From: Strigomonas culicis
Taxonomy: Eukaryota; Euglenozoa; Kinetoplastea; Trypanosomatida; Trypanosomatidae
Length of the DNA stretch: 64,000 nt
Direction of reading: 5' to 3'
Assembly: GCA_000482145.1 (NCBI GenBank)
Contig: AUXH01000022.1
Span: 1 to 64,000, forward strand
Shown piece after piece: positions 26,023-35,827 of the stretch. Below the pieces are notes generated by a model, which was not told the DNA's origin, made no database searches, and was given only the letters and a program-made list of their open reading frames with translations. A program made the translations under genes and the position numbers. How positions within the stretch are numbered: the stretch's first letter is position 1; each line of letters opens with the position of its first letter.

Positions 26023-28431
26023 CTAGATGACGGAGCACCCGATCGTGCCCGCGTTCGCGCGCTCGATGCGGCGCTTCTCCTGGCTCTCCGTGTACTCCGC
26101 GCGCTTGCGGTTGGCGTGGCGCACCTCCTTCTCGCGCTGCTGCACAGCGGCGGAGTGCATCGACACGCGGCTAAGCCGCACGCGGATCTCGCCCTTGAAG
26201 AGGTCGCCCGCGCCGCATAGCTGCAGCGTCACCTCGACGCCTCCCTGCTTACCGGTGCGCTTGTCGCGCGGCATGAAGAGCTCCGGCATCTGTAGGAGGT
26301 CGACATCGGCCACGCCGTAGGAGGCGAACTCGTACACGGAGATGCGGATGCGGTCGTACTTGTGCACGATGAAGACGCCGGTCGCGTTCTCGCCCCACAC
26401 GAGCTGGTCGCGGTTGAAGAGGTGCGGGCTCTTGATCGGGAGGTTGTCGTCGATGGTGATCTCGCGGCCGCGCGCGGGGATCTCCGTGCGGCCGTACAGC
26501 CACGCCTCCGCGTGGCACTTGAAGCGGTCCGGGAGCTGCGGCTCGAGGTTTGTGATTTCTAAAAACTGGATCTGCACGGCATGGCGGTCCAGCACGTTGT
26601 CCATCGCCGACACGTCCCGCCACAGCCGCGCGATGTCGACCGGCTTCCCGCTGTACTTGCCGACCGCGGTCGTGCCCTCCGCGCCGGGCGCGGGCGGCCG
26701 CGCGCCGGCGCCCGCCTCGTCGCCCAGGACGAAGTGCGCGGCGACGGCCTGCAGCAGCGGGATCACCCGCGCGAAGCCGTTCGTCGGGTCGACCGGGAGG
26801 CTCTGGTGGATGGGCACGAACTCGAAGAGCGGCACCTCCTGCTGCGGCGCGGCCTCCATCGACAGCCCGATGCTCTCGCCGGCGACGCTGTTGCCGGGCC
26901 GCACGCTGCCGCCGGCGCGCCGGAAGAGCTGGTCGATGCGGCGCCCGTCGGGAAAGAGCTGCTCGAAGGGGATCGTGCCGCTCTGCACCATTGCGCCCAG
27001 CAGCAGCGTGCGCACGGGGTTCGCCGCGCGGTCGGGGCCGCGGTAGGTCGTCGCGATGTTGCGCTTGTTGCGCTTGCGGGTCACCTCGACGTCGTGGGCG
27101 CCCGTCTCGTACAGCTCCTCGTAGACGTTCCAGCGGTCGACCTCAAACGAGAAGGGGTTCTCCATCGTGCGGTTCTGCAGCCGCATGTACAGCAGCGGGA
27201 TGTCGTAGGCGCTCTTGTACTTGCCCTTGTCGGGGCCGAAGGACTCCATGTAGGTCGCGCCGACGAGGATGGTGCGCACGGTCGGCGGCACGCGGTACGT
27301 CAGCAGGTCGATGAACTCCTGGTCGCCGTGCCCGGCCGTGCCGCTGAGCGCGTCGCCGGAGTGGCGCGCCATGTGCGCGATGCCGGTGCAGAGCCGGCCG
27401 CCCTTGGGGTAGATGTGGTCCACGTAGTTGTTGTCCCCGTCCAGCAGCACCAGGAAGGCGTCCACGTCGTGCTCGCCGCGCCACCCGATGCCGAAGCGCA
27501 CGTCCGACAGCGGGTGCTCCGCGAGGTGGCGCACCACCTTCGCGAGTGGGTAGTCCGGCAGGTTCGCGACGGAGTCCAGCCGCGAGTTGGGCGGGATGCC
27601 CAGCACGCGCTGCATGATGGGCAGCACGTCCACGAAGGTGTACCCCGAGCTGCGGATGTTCAGCTCACGCAGGTCCCAGAAGGGCCCGACGTCGTCGCTC
27701 CCGCTCGGCACGCGCACCAGCATCGCGGACAGGTTCGCCGTGCCGTTGCCGGTGGACGACTTGAGGTCCATGACGCCGACCCGCTCGCCCGTCGTCTCGT
27801 TGTGCAGCACGAGCCGCACGCGGCCCAGCGACGTGAAGTCGACGCCGGTGTAGCTGCTCACGCAGATGAACACCACGTCCGTCTCGCGCGGCATCTTGGG
27901 CATCACGAAGGTGAGCACCTCGTCGCACAGCTCGCGGCGCGGCGCCTGCCGCATGAGCGCGCCGTCCTCGTTGTACACCGCCCCGCCCTCCGTGTAGGCC
28001 GCGTCCAGTGCACGCTGCACGTGCGACACCTCCTCCTCCTCGTAGATGCGCGTGAAAAGGTCGTCTCCGGCGGCCGCGATGTCGCGGCGGCCGCGCCTCG
28101 TCGGCGCGTGTAGGCGGCGGCGCGCGGCGAGCGCCATGCCGGGCAACTGGTTCTCCTCCTCCCCGCCCACGTGGCTGTCGCCGCTCAGGAACATGTACGG
28201 CAGCAGATCCGTGTCAATCAGGTAGTCATTGCGGAGCGCCGCCTCGTCCGTGCCCTCCGGGAAGAGATGGTTGAAGAAGACAACGTCTAGAAACTGGCCC
28301 TCCTGCGTGAAGCACACCGCGCTGAGGTCCAAGTCCAGCGGGTCGGCGCCAATGTAGTCCCAGCTCAGCCCCACCGAGAACACAATGTTGTCCGGTATGC
28401 GGAAAACCTTCTGGCGGATGTCCGTCGACAT
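26023..28431 (-). CDS. TerD-TerD-C2 domain protein with C-terminal CaaX box
   Basis: 802 aa, unknown function. Residues about 15-290 look like a TerD domain (tellurium-resistance/stress family, which binds calcium in bacteria): FSVGLSWDY, LDLDLSAVCF, FLDVVFFNHLFPEGTD, LGRVRLVLHNETTGERVGVM. A second, more divergent copy follows from about 308 to 480: VRFGIGWRGEHDVDAFLVLLD, YPKGGRLCTGIAHM, GDQEFIDL. Residues about 630-760 resemble a C2 domain (LPDRFKCHAEAWLYGRTEI to VEVTLQLCGAGDLFKGEIRVRL). The last four residues are CSVI, a CaaX prenylation signature; Ile at X would favour geranylgeranylation. Together these suggest a calcium-responsive membrane-attached protein (inference). ATG 28431 has an A-run on plus just upstream, as expected for a spacer. 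Confidence 0.78.
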   Translation of the reverse strand: MSTDIRQKVFRIPDNIVFSVGLSWDYIGADPLDLDLSAVCFTQEGQFLDVVFFNHLFPEGTDEAALRNDYLIDTDLLPYMFLSGDSHVGGEEENQLPGMALAARRRLHAPTRRGRRDIAAAGDDLFTRIYEEEEVSHVQRALDAAYTEGGAVYNEDGALMRQAPRRELCDEVLTFVMPKMPRETDVVFICVSSYTGVDFTSLGRVRLVLHNETTGERVGVMDLKSSTGNGTANLSAMLVRVPSGSDDVGPFWDLRELNIRSSGYTFVDVLPIMQRVLGIPPNSRLDSVANLPDYPLAKVVRHLAEHPLSDVRFGIGWRGEHDVDAFLVLLDGDNNYVDHIYPKGGRLCTGIAHMARHSGDALSGTAGHGDQEFIDLLTYRVPPTVRTILVGATYMESFGPDKGKYKSAYDIPLLYMRLQNRTMENPFSFEVDRWNVYEELYETGAHDVEVTRKRNKRNIATTYRGPDRAANPVRTLLLGAMVQSGTIPFEQLFPDGRRIDQLFRRAGGSVRPGNSVAGESIGLSMEAAPQQEVPLFEFVPIHQSLPVDPTNGFARVIPLLQAVAAHFVLGDEAGAGARPPAPGAEGTTAVGKYSGKPVDIARLWRDVSAMDNVLDRHAVQIQFLEITNLEPQLPDRFKCHAEAWLYGRTEIPARGREITIDDNLPIKSPHLFNRDQLVWGENATGVFIVHKYDRIRISVYEFASYGVADVDLLQMPELFMPRDKRTGKQGGVEVTLQLCGAGDLFKGEIRVRLSRVSMHSAAVQQREKEVRHANRKRAEYTESQEKRRIERANAGTIGCSVI

Positions 28432-28934
28432 GATCGCGTAATCAAAAAAAAAAAACAGAAAAACACAAATACTAAAGTAGAGCGAAAAGAGAGAGAAAAC
28501 GTATCATAGGTGAAGTGCACCCTACTTGGACAATGCCGCACATGTCAGGTATAAAGCACATGGAAGAGTCATGAGAGCTTCCGTCGAGGATCGGTTGCCT
28601 TCTCGTGTAGAGTATTGGTTTGTCCTGTTTACCGAACTCACATTTAGCCCATGTTTGAGTTCTACACTCATAAAGAAAAGAGAAAAAAAGTATTCACTCT
28701 AGTAGAGAGAAGCGTAGGGAAGCGAAAGAAGGGAAACATGAGTATAGAGCCCACGTATCCTTCTTCACTGTGATCTCTTCCGCTCCTTCCTTCTTTCTTT
28801 TCGATTCGACAAGAATCTATTGTCTACTGAGAAAAAATGAAAAAGAGGGAAAAGACCACTGTCGCTTCCTACGTGAACAATACATCGCTTAAAAAAAATA
28901 TATGGGAAAGTACTAGAAATTTGTGAGAGAGGCA
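28432..28934 (-). other. Intergenic spacer
   Basis: 503 bases, A/T-rich. It includes an A12 run on plus at about 28445-28456, just upstream of the TerD gene (poly-T tract on the transcript). No gene recognised. Confidence 0.45.
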
Positions 28935-30143
28935 TTACAAGTCTGTGTTCTCCTCATCCTCATCGCCGAGGTCCTCGTCGTCTTCGGCCGCCGCCGCCGT
29001 CTCGTCCTTCTCCGCCTCCTCCAGCGCCTTCTCCTCACGCTCGCGCTCCATCTTTTCGCGCTCCGCCTTCTCCAGGCGCGCCTCCAGCTTGTTGATGTTG
29101 ACGAACGTGGTCTTCAGCACATCCAGCACCTCCTCGACGTTGTCGCCGATCATGATGTGGGTGTAGATGCTGCCCGCCTCTACCGTCCAGACATCGATAC
29201 CGACGTACTCCAGCGGCTTCTTCATGCGGTAGAGATCGGGGTCCGGGTAGAAGTTGGGGTTCTTGATCTGGCGCGGCTTCCACTGGCCCTTGTACTTGGG
29301 GTTCTTGATCTTGCGGGGGAACCAATCGCCCTTGTAGTTGGGGTTCGTGATGATGGGCGGCTCCCACTCGCCGTCCTCCGCGTCGTTCCAGTCGTTCGGC
29401 TTCGTCGCGTCGGGGTCCAGGATGGTCGCAGGCTCCTTGTCCCAGTCCTCCGGCTTCGTGTCGTCCGGGTCCGGGATCATGGCCGGCTCGTCGTCCCAGT
29501 GGGCCGGCTTCTTGTCGCTCGGGTCGTCGATCATCTCGGGCGGCAGCATGCTCCACTCCTCCGCGATGGAGCCCGACACGGTGAGGTTCGCGTCGAGGTA
29601 GAGCGCGTAGGTGTTGTTGGGGTAGATCGCCAGCGTGTAGGCGTGCGTCAGCTCGTCCACCACGAAGAGCTCGCGCTTGTTCCACAGATAGTTCTGCCCC
29701 TTATAGTTGAAGATGATGTGCACGCGGCGCTCGCCGCCGCAGATGTCGGGGCCGAACATGAGGCCGTACTCCGTCTCGCCGTGGAAGTCCTTCTGGTCCA
29801 TCGCGGGCAGCAGTTTGATGTAGCCGCCGCCGCAGGTGAAGCGGCCGCGGTGGAGCAGCTGGAAGGACACCACCAGCGGCTTGCCGTCGTTCGTGATGCG
29901 CGTCGGCAGCTTCTTGGACACCGCGTAGAAGCTAGACTCCTCGGCGAGCTGGAGGCCGCGCTGCATCTCGCGGTCCACCGGCTTCTCGCCGGACGAAAAG
30001 CGGACCTTGCCGTACTTGCTGTGCGACGAGGTCACCCATTCGTCCAAGTTGTCGAACTTCTCGTGGTAGTAGATCTCCGCCTGCACGACGCAGAGGGCGC
30101 AGAGGGCTGCAAGCAGCACCAGAAAAGTGGTGGTGCGGCTCAT
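28935..30143 (-). CDS. CRT: Calreticulin
   Basis: ER lectin chaperone that binds monoglucosylated glycoproteins and calcium. 402 aa, typical length. Signal peptide MSRTTTFLVLLAALCALCVVQA; globular N-domain with the family signature RFTCGGGYIKLLP and MFGPDICGG. The P-domain has three A-type repeats (DPDDTKPEDWD, DPDATKPNDWN and a first degenerate copy with DPSDKKPAHWD) and three B-type repeats (GEWEPPIITNPNYKG, GDWFPRKIKNPKYKG, GQWKPRQIKNPNFYP). The C-domain is Glu/Lys- then acid-rich. The protein ends NTDL rather than KDEL; trypanosomatids are known to use variants of the retrieval signal, so ER retention is still likely. Lies directly downstream of RPB1, an adjacency I recall from T. brucei. 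Confidence 0.96.
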   Translation of the reverse strand: MSRTTTFLVLLAALCALCVVQAEIYYHEKFDNLDEWVTSSHSKYGKVRFSSGEKPVDREMQRGLQLAEESSFYAVSKKLPTRITNDGKPLVVSFQLLHRGRFTCGGGYIKLLPAMDQKDFHGETEYGLMFGPDICGGERRVHIIFNYKGQNYLWNKRELFVVDELTHAYTLAIYPNNTYALYLDANLTVSGSIAEEWSMLPPEMIDDPSDKKPAHWDDEPAMIPDPDDTKPEDWDKEPATILDPDATKPNDWNDAEDGEWEPPIITNPNYKGDWFPRKIKNPKYKGQWKPRQIKNPNFYPDPDLYRMKKPLEYVGIDVWTVEAGSIYTHIMIGDNVEEVLDVLKTTFVNINKLEARLEKAEREKMEREREEKALEEAEKDETAAAAEDDEDLGDEDEENTDL

Positions 30144-30632
30144 TGTGAGCGGTGTTTAAGGGGGGAAAGAGAGAGAGGCTGGTTGATATCGGTAAGGCTA
30201 TGGTTGGCGAAGCAAAAAAAGAAAAGAGGGTAAAGAATGGAAGTAAGAAAAGGAAAAATGTCACTTCGTGCACTGTTCCACATGCATACACATAAAGGAG
30301 AAACCAAACACGCGGTATGAAACACTTTTCTGCTGCTGTTGATATTATTCGTGTGCTTAATTCAGATCTAAGTTAGATATCACAGTATCATCAGCACGCC
30401 ACAATGTTAAGAATACACTACTACAGACAGGGAGTTAATGAAAAGAAATTGAAACAAAAAAAAAGTCGAGAAAGAAACTTATCCTTATGACAAAAACAAC
30501 AATTCAAACGAGCGCCGGTGTTTGTATAAGCATATGTTGCATCCACTTCACTACAACGAGAGAAAGAAAAAGAGAGAGTCATGTGTACATGCACAGCGCG
30601 TTCTATGGGCCCCCCGCCACCGTCATCCGTCT
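30144..30632 (-). other. Intergenic spacer between RPB1 and calreticulin
   Basis: 489 bases. The minus strand shows a pyrimidine-rich stretch upstream of calreticulin (RC of 30158-30180). The rest is A/T-rich and contains nothing I recognise. Confidence 0.5.
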
Positions 30633-33600
30633 CTATGGCTCCTCCTGCTCCTCCGTCGGCGAGAACTCCGAAGAGTGCGCGTTGGGGTCGCCGGAGCGCG
30701 TGCTGTACGGCGCGCTGGCGCTGCCGATGCGCGCGCTGCTCAGGTAGGATGCGGACGGCGCCTCCACCGGGCCGCGCTCGTCGCGCGGCGGCGGCGGCGG
30801 CGGGTGGGCCACCGAGGAGTACATGGACGGCAGGAACGCGTTGCTGGACTGCAGCTGGAAGGACGGCACCTCGCTGTAGCTCTGGCTCGCGAAGGGCCGC
30901 GAGCTCGCGAGCGGCTGGTACACGCTCGCGGACGAGAGCACGCTGTGGGAGGCGGAGAAGCCCGCGGAGAGCCCCGCGCGCAGCAGCCCCGGCGGGTTCG
31001 CCTGGTGGTAGTGCACCGCGCTCGCCTCCTGCACGCCGGCGGAGTAGAAGCGGCTGGCCAGCGCGCCGCCGGGCGCCTCGCTGTGGTGCACGGAGCTGCG
31101 CTCGTTCACCATCGGCGTCGCCTCGACGCCCTTCTGGTACGGCGCGACTGACTGCGACTCGAGCACGGAGGCGATGCCGTGGTACACGTTGACCTCCTTG
31201 CCGGGCGCGATGGCGACCTCCTGCGGCACCGCCTGCTGCAGCGCGTTCATGTTCAGCATGAGGTCGAACATGCCCGTGCCGACGCGCGGCTGGCTGCCGA
31301 GCACCAGGTTTGCTGACACGCCCTGCACGGGGTCGTGCTCGCCGAAGGCGGCGGCCGCCATCAGGATCTTGACCGTCTCCTCGAAGGAGCTGCGCATGAG
31401 CGGGCCGGACATCTCGCTGCGGTTGATGCCGGTACGCGAGACGGCCATGAGGTAACCGCGCTGGCACATGGTGTCGACGAGAATACTATAGTGGCGGTAG
31501 TTAATGTTCAGGCTGTACGAGTTGTAGACGACGCGCATCTCCCGCATCAGCATGCGGCGCGCCGCCTCGATGCCGAGCACCTGCGCGACCTCCGGCACCT
31601 TGTTACTGACCGTGGACCGGAAGTCGATGATGTTCTGGTTCTTCTTGTCCAACGCGCCGACAAAGATGCGCTTCAGCGCCGTGCCCTCCGTGTCGATCAT
31701 CCACACCTTCTTGGGCTCGAAGGCGCCCGTCTCCGGCGCCTCGCGGAAGACGGACGCCTCCTTCAGCAGCGTCTTCTTGATGCCGGGGATGCCCAGTAGG
31801 TGCACCTTCGCGAGCAGCTTCGGGATCTCCTGCAGCAGCTTCGGCACGGAGTCGGCCGTGTCGAAGCGGCGCGGCCGCAGGCGCAGCGTGCGCTGGCCGA
31901 CGTTCTCCATGTTGCCCTGCAGGATGTAGCCCTGGTCCACCTGCCGGATCGCGCTCTTCACGTCCCTCATGTTCAGCGCCTTGTCGTTGAAGATGTCCTC
32001 CACGAGCACGAGCCGCGCGATGTACGGCGACGGGTTCGCGTCCTCCGCGGACGGCGGCCCGTCCTCCACGGTCTGCTCCATCTCCACAATCTCGCGGTCC
32101 ATGTCGACCACCGTGTTCCACGGGTCCGGGTCGTAGATGATCTGCACCGTCGTCGTGAGGCTTTCCAGCGTGCAGTACTCGATGAAGTGCTGCGCCTTCT
32201 GCGCGCTCTCGCGGGTCTCCCAGCTCTCGATGAGTGTGATGTCGACGCTCGAGTTGCGCTGGTTGCGGCTCACGTTGAGCAGCTCCAGCAGCCGCGGGAC
32301 GCCGAGCGTCACGTTCTTGGACGAGATACCGGCGTTGTGAAAGGTGTTCAGCGTCATCTGCGTCGCCGGCTCGCCGCACGACTGCGCCGCGATGGCGCCG
32401 ATCATCTCGCCGGGGGTGATGAGCGACTGCTGGTACTTGGTGCGGATTTCCTCCAGCAGATGGCCAAACGCCTTGTCGTTCAGCTTGTACTCCTTGAGCA
32501 CGCGCTTGGAGCCCAGCATCTGGCGCAGGTGGACGCGGAACAGCGTCAGCGCCTGGTCGACGCGCTCCTGTGCGATGGGGTTCGTGAAGATGCCGTGGCT
32601 GCCCTTGTGGTGGCTCGCGAAGAGCTTGCTGAGGTCCTCCTGTAGCCGCTGCACCCCCTCGATGATGGACACGGGGTTGAGGTTCGACACCTGGCTGCGC
32701 TTGCCCATCGTCGTGCGCGCGTTCTGAATGAGCCGCTCCACGTTCACCGGCAGATTCATCGTGTCCGACTTGGCGTTGAAGTCCATCATCTTGCGGCACC
32801 ACGCGCGGTCGTCCATGAGCTGGTCGTACTCGCGCTGCAGCGTGCGCACGTTCACCGGGTCCTTCACGAGCGTGTCGCGCACGAGCGGGTCCATGTAGTC
32901 GCCGCCCACGTGGCTGGAGAAGCTGCCGTCCCCGTTGTACTCGTAGCGGTACGTCTTCATCATGTCCTGGTCGTCGCGCCGCGGCAGCTGGAACTTCTGG
33001 CTGCCCTCGATACGCGCCCCGTCCAGGCCGTCTTCGCCGTACATGAGCTGCACCAGCTCCTGCGTCGCGCAGCGCACCGTGCCGTCGTAGGCCGCGTGCA
33101 CGTCCTCGAGCGCCTTGATCAGCTTGCGCTGCAGGTAGCCCGTGTCGGAGGTCTTCACGGCGGTATCGATGAGCCCCTCGCGGCCCGCCATGGTGTGGAA
33201 GTAGAACTCGTGCGGCTTGAGCCCGACGACGTACCCGCGGTTGGCCATCCCGCGCGAGGTCTCGCCGTAGTCGTCCAGCATGAAGTGCGGCAGCGTGCGG
33301 CGCCGGAAGCCGAACGGGATGCGGGCGCCCGCGACGTTCTGCTGCCCGACGAACACGGCGATCTGGCAAATGTTGAGGTCCGTCCCCTTGCTGCCGGCCT
33401 CGATCATGACGCGAAAGCTGTTCGTGCGGCGCACGTTGCTGAGCGTCTTCTTCGCCGCGTCCTCGCGGCAGGCGTTCAGCGCCTGGTTGACGTCCGCCTC
33501 GAAGGACTGCAGCAGCGTCATGCCCGCCTTGCGGGGCAGTGTGCCGTTGTTCGCCGCGGCGCCCGTCTTCTGCACCGTGTCGCGCGTGTTGAGCAGCACG

Positions 33601-35597
33601 GTGTTCATCTGGCTGAGCGTGTCCGCGTCGGCGACGGTGTCCTGCACGCCGACGGAGAAGGCGAAGTTGTAGAGGAAGAAGGCGGTCACCCGCTGCACGC
33701 AGTTGATGAAGCGTGCCACCTCGTCGGAGCCGCGCTCGTTGAAGATGACGTGGATGAGCGACCCGGCGGCCGCGCCGATGATGCTCTTGTTGATGGAGCC
33801 GACGAGCAGCTGCCCGCGCTGGATCATGATGCACTTCTTGTCGTCGTTGTGCGGGAAGGGCGCCTTGGCGTAGGGCGTCGTGGGGTGGTTCACCTCCGGC
33901 AGCGCGAGCGAGAAGGCCTGCTTCCCGGTCCACAGCGGCCGCGGCTTGAGGATCGCGGGGATCGGCAGCTCCCAGACGTCGAGCCACAGCGCGACGTTCT
34001 GCACAAAGTACTTGTCGAGAAACGTGTCCTTGTCCGTGAGGCGGTAGCTGCCCAGCAGACTGTCCTGCACGATGCCCATGCACGGCGCGGACTTGTTCGG
34101 CGACACGAAGTTCTTGGGCACCATCATCATCTCGATCAGCTCGGCCTTGGTCAGCAGGCTCTGCGGCACGTGGAGGTTCATCTCGTCACCGTCGAAATCG
34201 GCGTTGTACGGCGTCGTGCAGGAGAGGTTGAGCCGGAACGTGTTGTAGTTCAGCACGCGCACACGGTGGCCCATCATACTCATGCGGTGCAGCGTCGGCT
34301 GCCGGTTGAAGAGCACGACGTCGCCGTTGATCACGTGGCGTTCGACGATGTCGCCGATGCTGACGTTCACCTTCGTGCGGTCCTTCACGAGGCCCAGCTT
34401 GAGCATCGTGCCGTTCGGCTTGATGATGTAGTTCGCGGACGGGTACGAGCTGCGCTGCACAAACTCCTTCAGCCGCTTCTTGTTGATCGCGTTGACACGC
34501 TCCGGGAAGGTGAGCGTCATGGCGACGGAGAAGGGCACGCCGACCTCGTCCACGTCGATATTGGGGTCGCCGGTGATGACCGTCCGCGCGGAGAAGTCCA
34601 CCCGCTTGCCCATCAGGTTGCCGCGCAGCCGGCCGAACTTGCCCTTCAGGCGCTCCGTCAGCGACTTGAGCGTCTTCGTGTCGCTCATCTTGGTCGGCTT
34701 GTAGTAGGTCGACGCGTTGTTGAAGTACGTGGCCACGTGCTCCTGCAGCAGGTCGCGCGAGCGGTTGATGTCGTCCTTCGAGTCGGACTCCTTGTCCTTG
34801 CGCAGCTGGATGTTGCGCTTCACGATGGCCATGATCTGGTGCGTGAGCTCGTCATCCGACTTGGCCGACCCGAACGAGATCGCCGGGCGCACCTGCGGCG
34901 GCGGCACGGGCAGCACCGTCAGCAGGAGGTCGCGCGGGTGGCAGAACTTGGGGTTGAAGCCCATCATCAGCGCGTCCGAGTCCGACAGGCGGCTAAACAC
35001 TTGGTGCACGATGTCCGCGTTCCACTCCTGGTCCTGCTCGTCCACCGTCGCGCGGATCTTCAGCCCGGGGTAGATGCACTGGAAGCGGCCGATGCGGGGC
35101 TGCTTCGCCTGGCAGCCGATCGTCGCGCCGCCGGCGCCCTGCTCCGTCCGCGCCTTGCACTCCATCCCGCACAGCTTCGCGACCATGCGCAGGCGGCTCA
35201 GCCCGGTCAGCGTCGCGACCTTCTTCATCTCCTGCGGGTTCGTCGTGTCCATGAGCAGCGCGCCGCAGTTCTTGCACACGCACTTGAGCGCCAGCAGCAC
35301 GACGTCGTACACGCCGATGTTGAAGAGCGGCTCCGCAAGCTCGACGTAGCCAAAGTGGCCGGGGCAGTCCGGGTGGCGCATGCCGCACGTCTCGCATGTG
35401 CTATCGAAGTCGGTGCTGCCCATGCGGAGATCGTTGATGCCGCCGCGCACGGGGATGCCGTTCTCGAACGACTTGGCCTGGTCGATGCGGCACACCGCGT
35501 AATCTTTCACCTGGTCCTCCTTGAATACCTCAAACTGTACCTCATGCACCTTCTGCAAGGGCATCTGAGAGTACGGGAGTGGCGCGCCTCCAGACAT
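30633..35597 (-). CDS. RPB1: RNA polymerase II largest subunit RPB1
   Basis: Catalytic subunit of RNA polymerase II, 1654 aa. N-terminal zinc-binding clamp CETCGMRHPDCPGHFGYVE (about 69-87) and CVCKNCGALL. Active-site loop NADFDGDEMN with the Mg-binding aspartates at D467, D469 and D471. Bridge-helix/trigger-loop region with GEMIGAIAAQSCGEPATQMTLNTFH. The C-terminal domain (about 1490-1654) lacks heptad repeats. It is rich in Ser, Tyr, Pro and Ala with scattered YS pairs (FYSAG, SYSEV, MYSSV, PYSTR) and an acidic end TEEQEEP, as known for trypanosomatid RPB1. Start MSGGAPLPYSQMPL agrees with the family. GC content is high throughout and there are no frame disturbances. Confidence 0.97.
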   Translation of the reverse strand: MSGGAPLPYSQMPLQKVHEVQFEVFKEDQVKDYAVCRIDQAKSFENGIPVRGGINDLRMGSTDFDSTCETCGMRHPDCPGHFGYVELAEPLFNIGVYDVVLLALKCVCKNCGALLMDTTNPQEMKKVATLTGLSRLRMVAKLCGMECKARTEQGAGGATIGCQAKQPRIGRFQCIYPGLKIRATVDEQDQEWNADIVHQVFSRLSDSDALMMGFNPKFCHPRDLLLTVLPVPPPQVRPAISFGSAKSDDELTHQIMAIVKRNIQLRKDKESDSKDDINRSRDLLQEHVATYFNNASTYYKPTKMSDTKTLKSLTERLKGKFGRLRGNLMGKRVDFSARTVITGDPNIDVDEVGVPFSVAMTLTFPERVNAINKKRLKEFVQRSSYPSANYIIKPNGTMLKLGLVKDRTKVNVSIGDIVERHVINGDVVLFNRQPTLHRMSMMGHRVRVLNYNTFRLNLSCTTPYNADFDGDEMNLHVPQSLLTKAELIEMMMVPKNFVSPNKSAPCMGIVQDSLLGSYRLTDKDTFLDKYFVQNVALWLDVWELPIPAILKPRPLWTGKQAFSLALPEVNHPTTPYAKAPFPHNDDKKCIMIQRGQLLVGSINKSIIGAAAGSLIHVIFNERGSDEVARFINCVQRVTAFFLYNFAFSVGVQDTVADADTLSQMNTVLLNTRDTVQKTGAAANNGTLPRKAGMTLLQSFEADVNQALNACREDAAKKTLSNVRRTNSFRVMIEAGSKGTDLNICQIAVFVGQQNVAGARIPFGFRRRTLPHFMLDDYGETSRGMANRGYVVGLKPHEFYFHTMAGREGLIDTAVKTSDTGYLQRKLIKALEDVHAAYDGTVRCATQELVQLMYGEDGLDGARIEGSQKFQLPRRDDQDMMKTYRYEYNGDGSFSSHVGGDYMDPLVRDTLVKDPVNVRTLQREYDQLMDDRAWCRKMMDFNAKSDTMNLPVNVERLIQNARTTMGKRSQVSNLNPVSIIEGVQRLQEDLSKLFASHHKGSHGIFTNPIAQERVDQALTLFRVHLRQMLGSKRVLKEYKLNDKAFGHLLEEIRTKYQQSLITPGEMIGAIAAQSCGEPATQMTLNTFHNAGISSKNVTLGVPRLLELLNVSRNQRNSSVDITLIESWETRESAQKAQHFIEYCTLESLTTTVQIIYDPDPWNTVVDMDREIVEMEQTVEDGPPSAEDANPSPYIARLVLVEDIFNDKALNMRDVKSAIRQVDQGYILQGNMENVGQRTLRLRPRRFDTADSVPKLLQEIPKLLAKVHLLGIPGIKKTLLKEASVFREAPETGAFEPKKVWMIDTEGTALKRIFVGALDKKNQNIIDFRSTVSNKVPEVAQVLGIEAARRMLMREMRVVYNSYSLNINYRHYSILVDTMCQRGYLMAVSRTGINRSEMSGPLMRSSFEETVKILMAAAAFGEHDPVQGVSANLVLGSQPRVGTGMFDLMLNMNALQQAVPQEVAIAPGKEVNVYHGIASVLESQSVAPYQKGVEATPMVNERSSVHHSEAPGGALASRFYSAGVQEASAVHYHQANPPGLLRAGLSAGFSASHSVLSSASVYQPLASSRPFASQSYSEVPSFQLQSSNAFLPSMYSSVAHPPPPPPRDERGPVEAPSASYLSSARIGSASAPYSTRSGDPNAHSSEFSPTEEQEEP

Positions 35598-35827
35598 TTC
35601 CTAGAAGCGTGCGCGTGATCGGGGTTATAGAGGGATTAATCTAAGTTACAACTAAACGAAAAAAATACTAAGAGAGCTAAAAGGGAGAAGGAGAGAAGTA
35701 CATATAAAAAAGAGTTGTGTTTCGTTATACATACATATATAGGGATCAGTGGCAGTATCTTCTTTTGCGAACATCACTAACAGTGCAAAAACAAAAAGAA
35801 TTAAATAGCATGCACATATCGTTAAGT

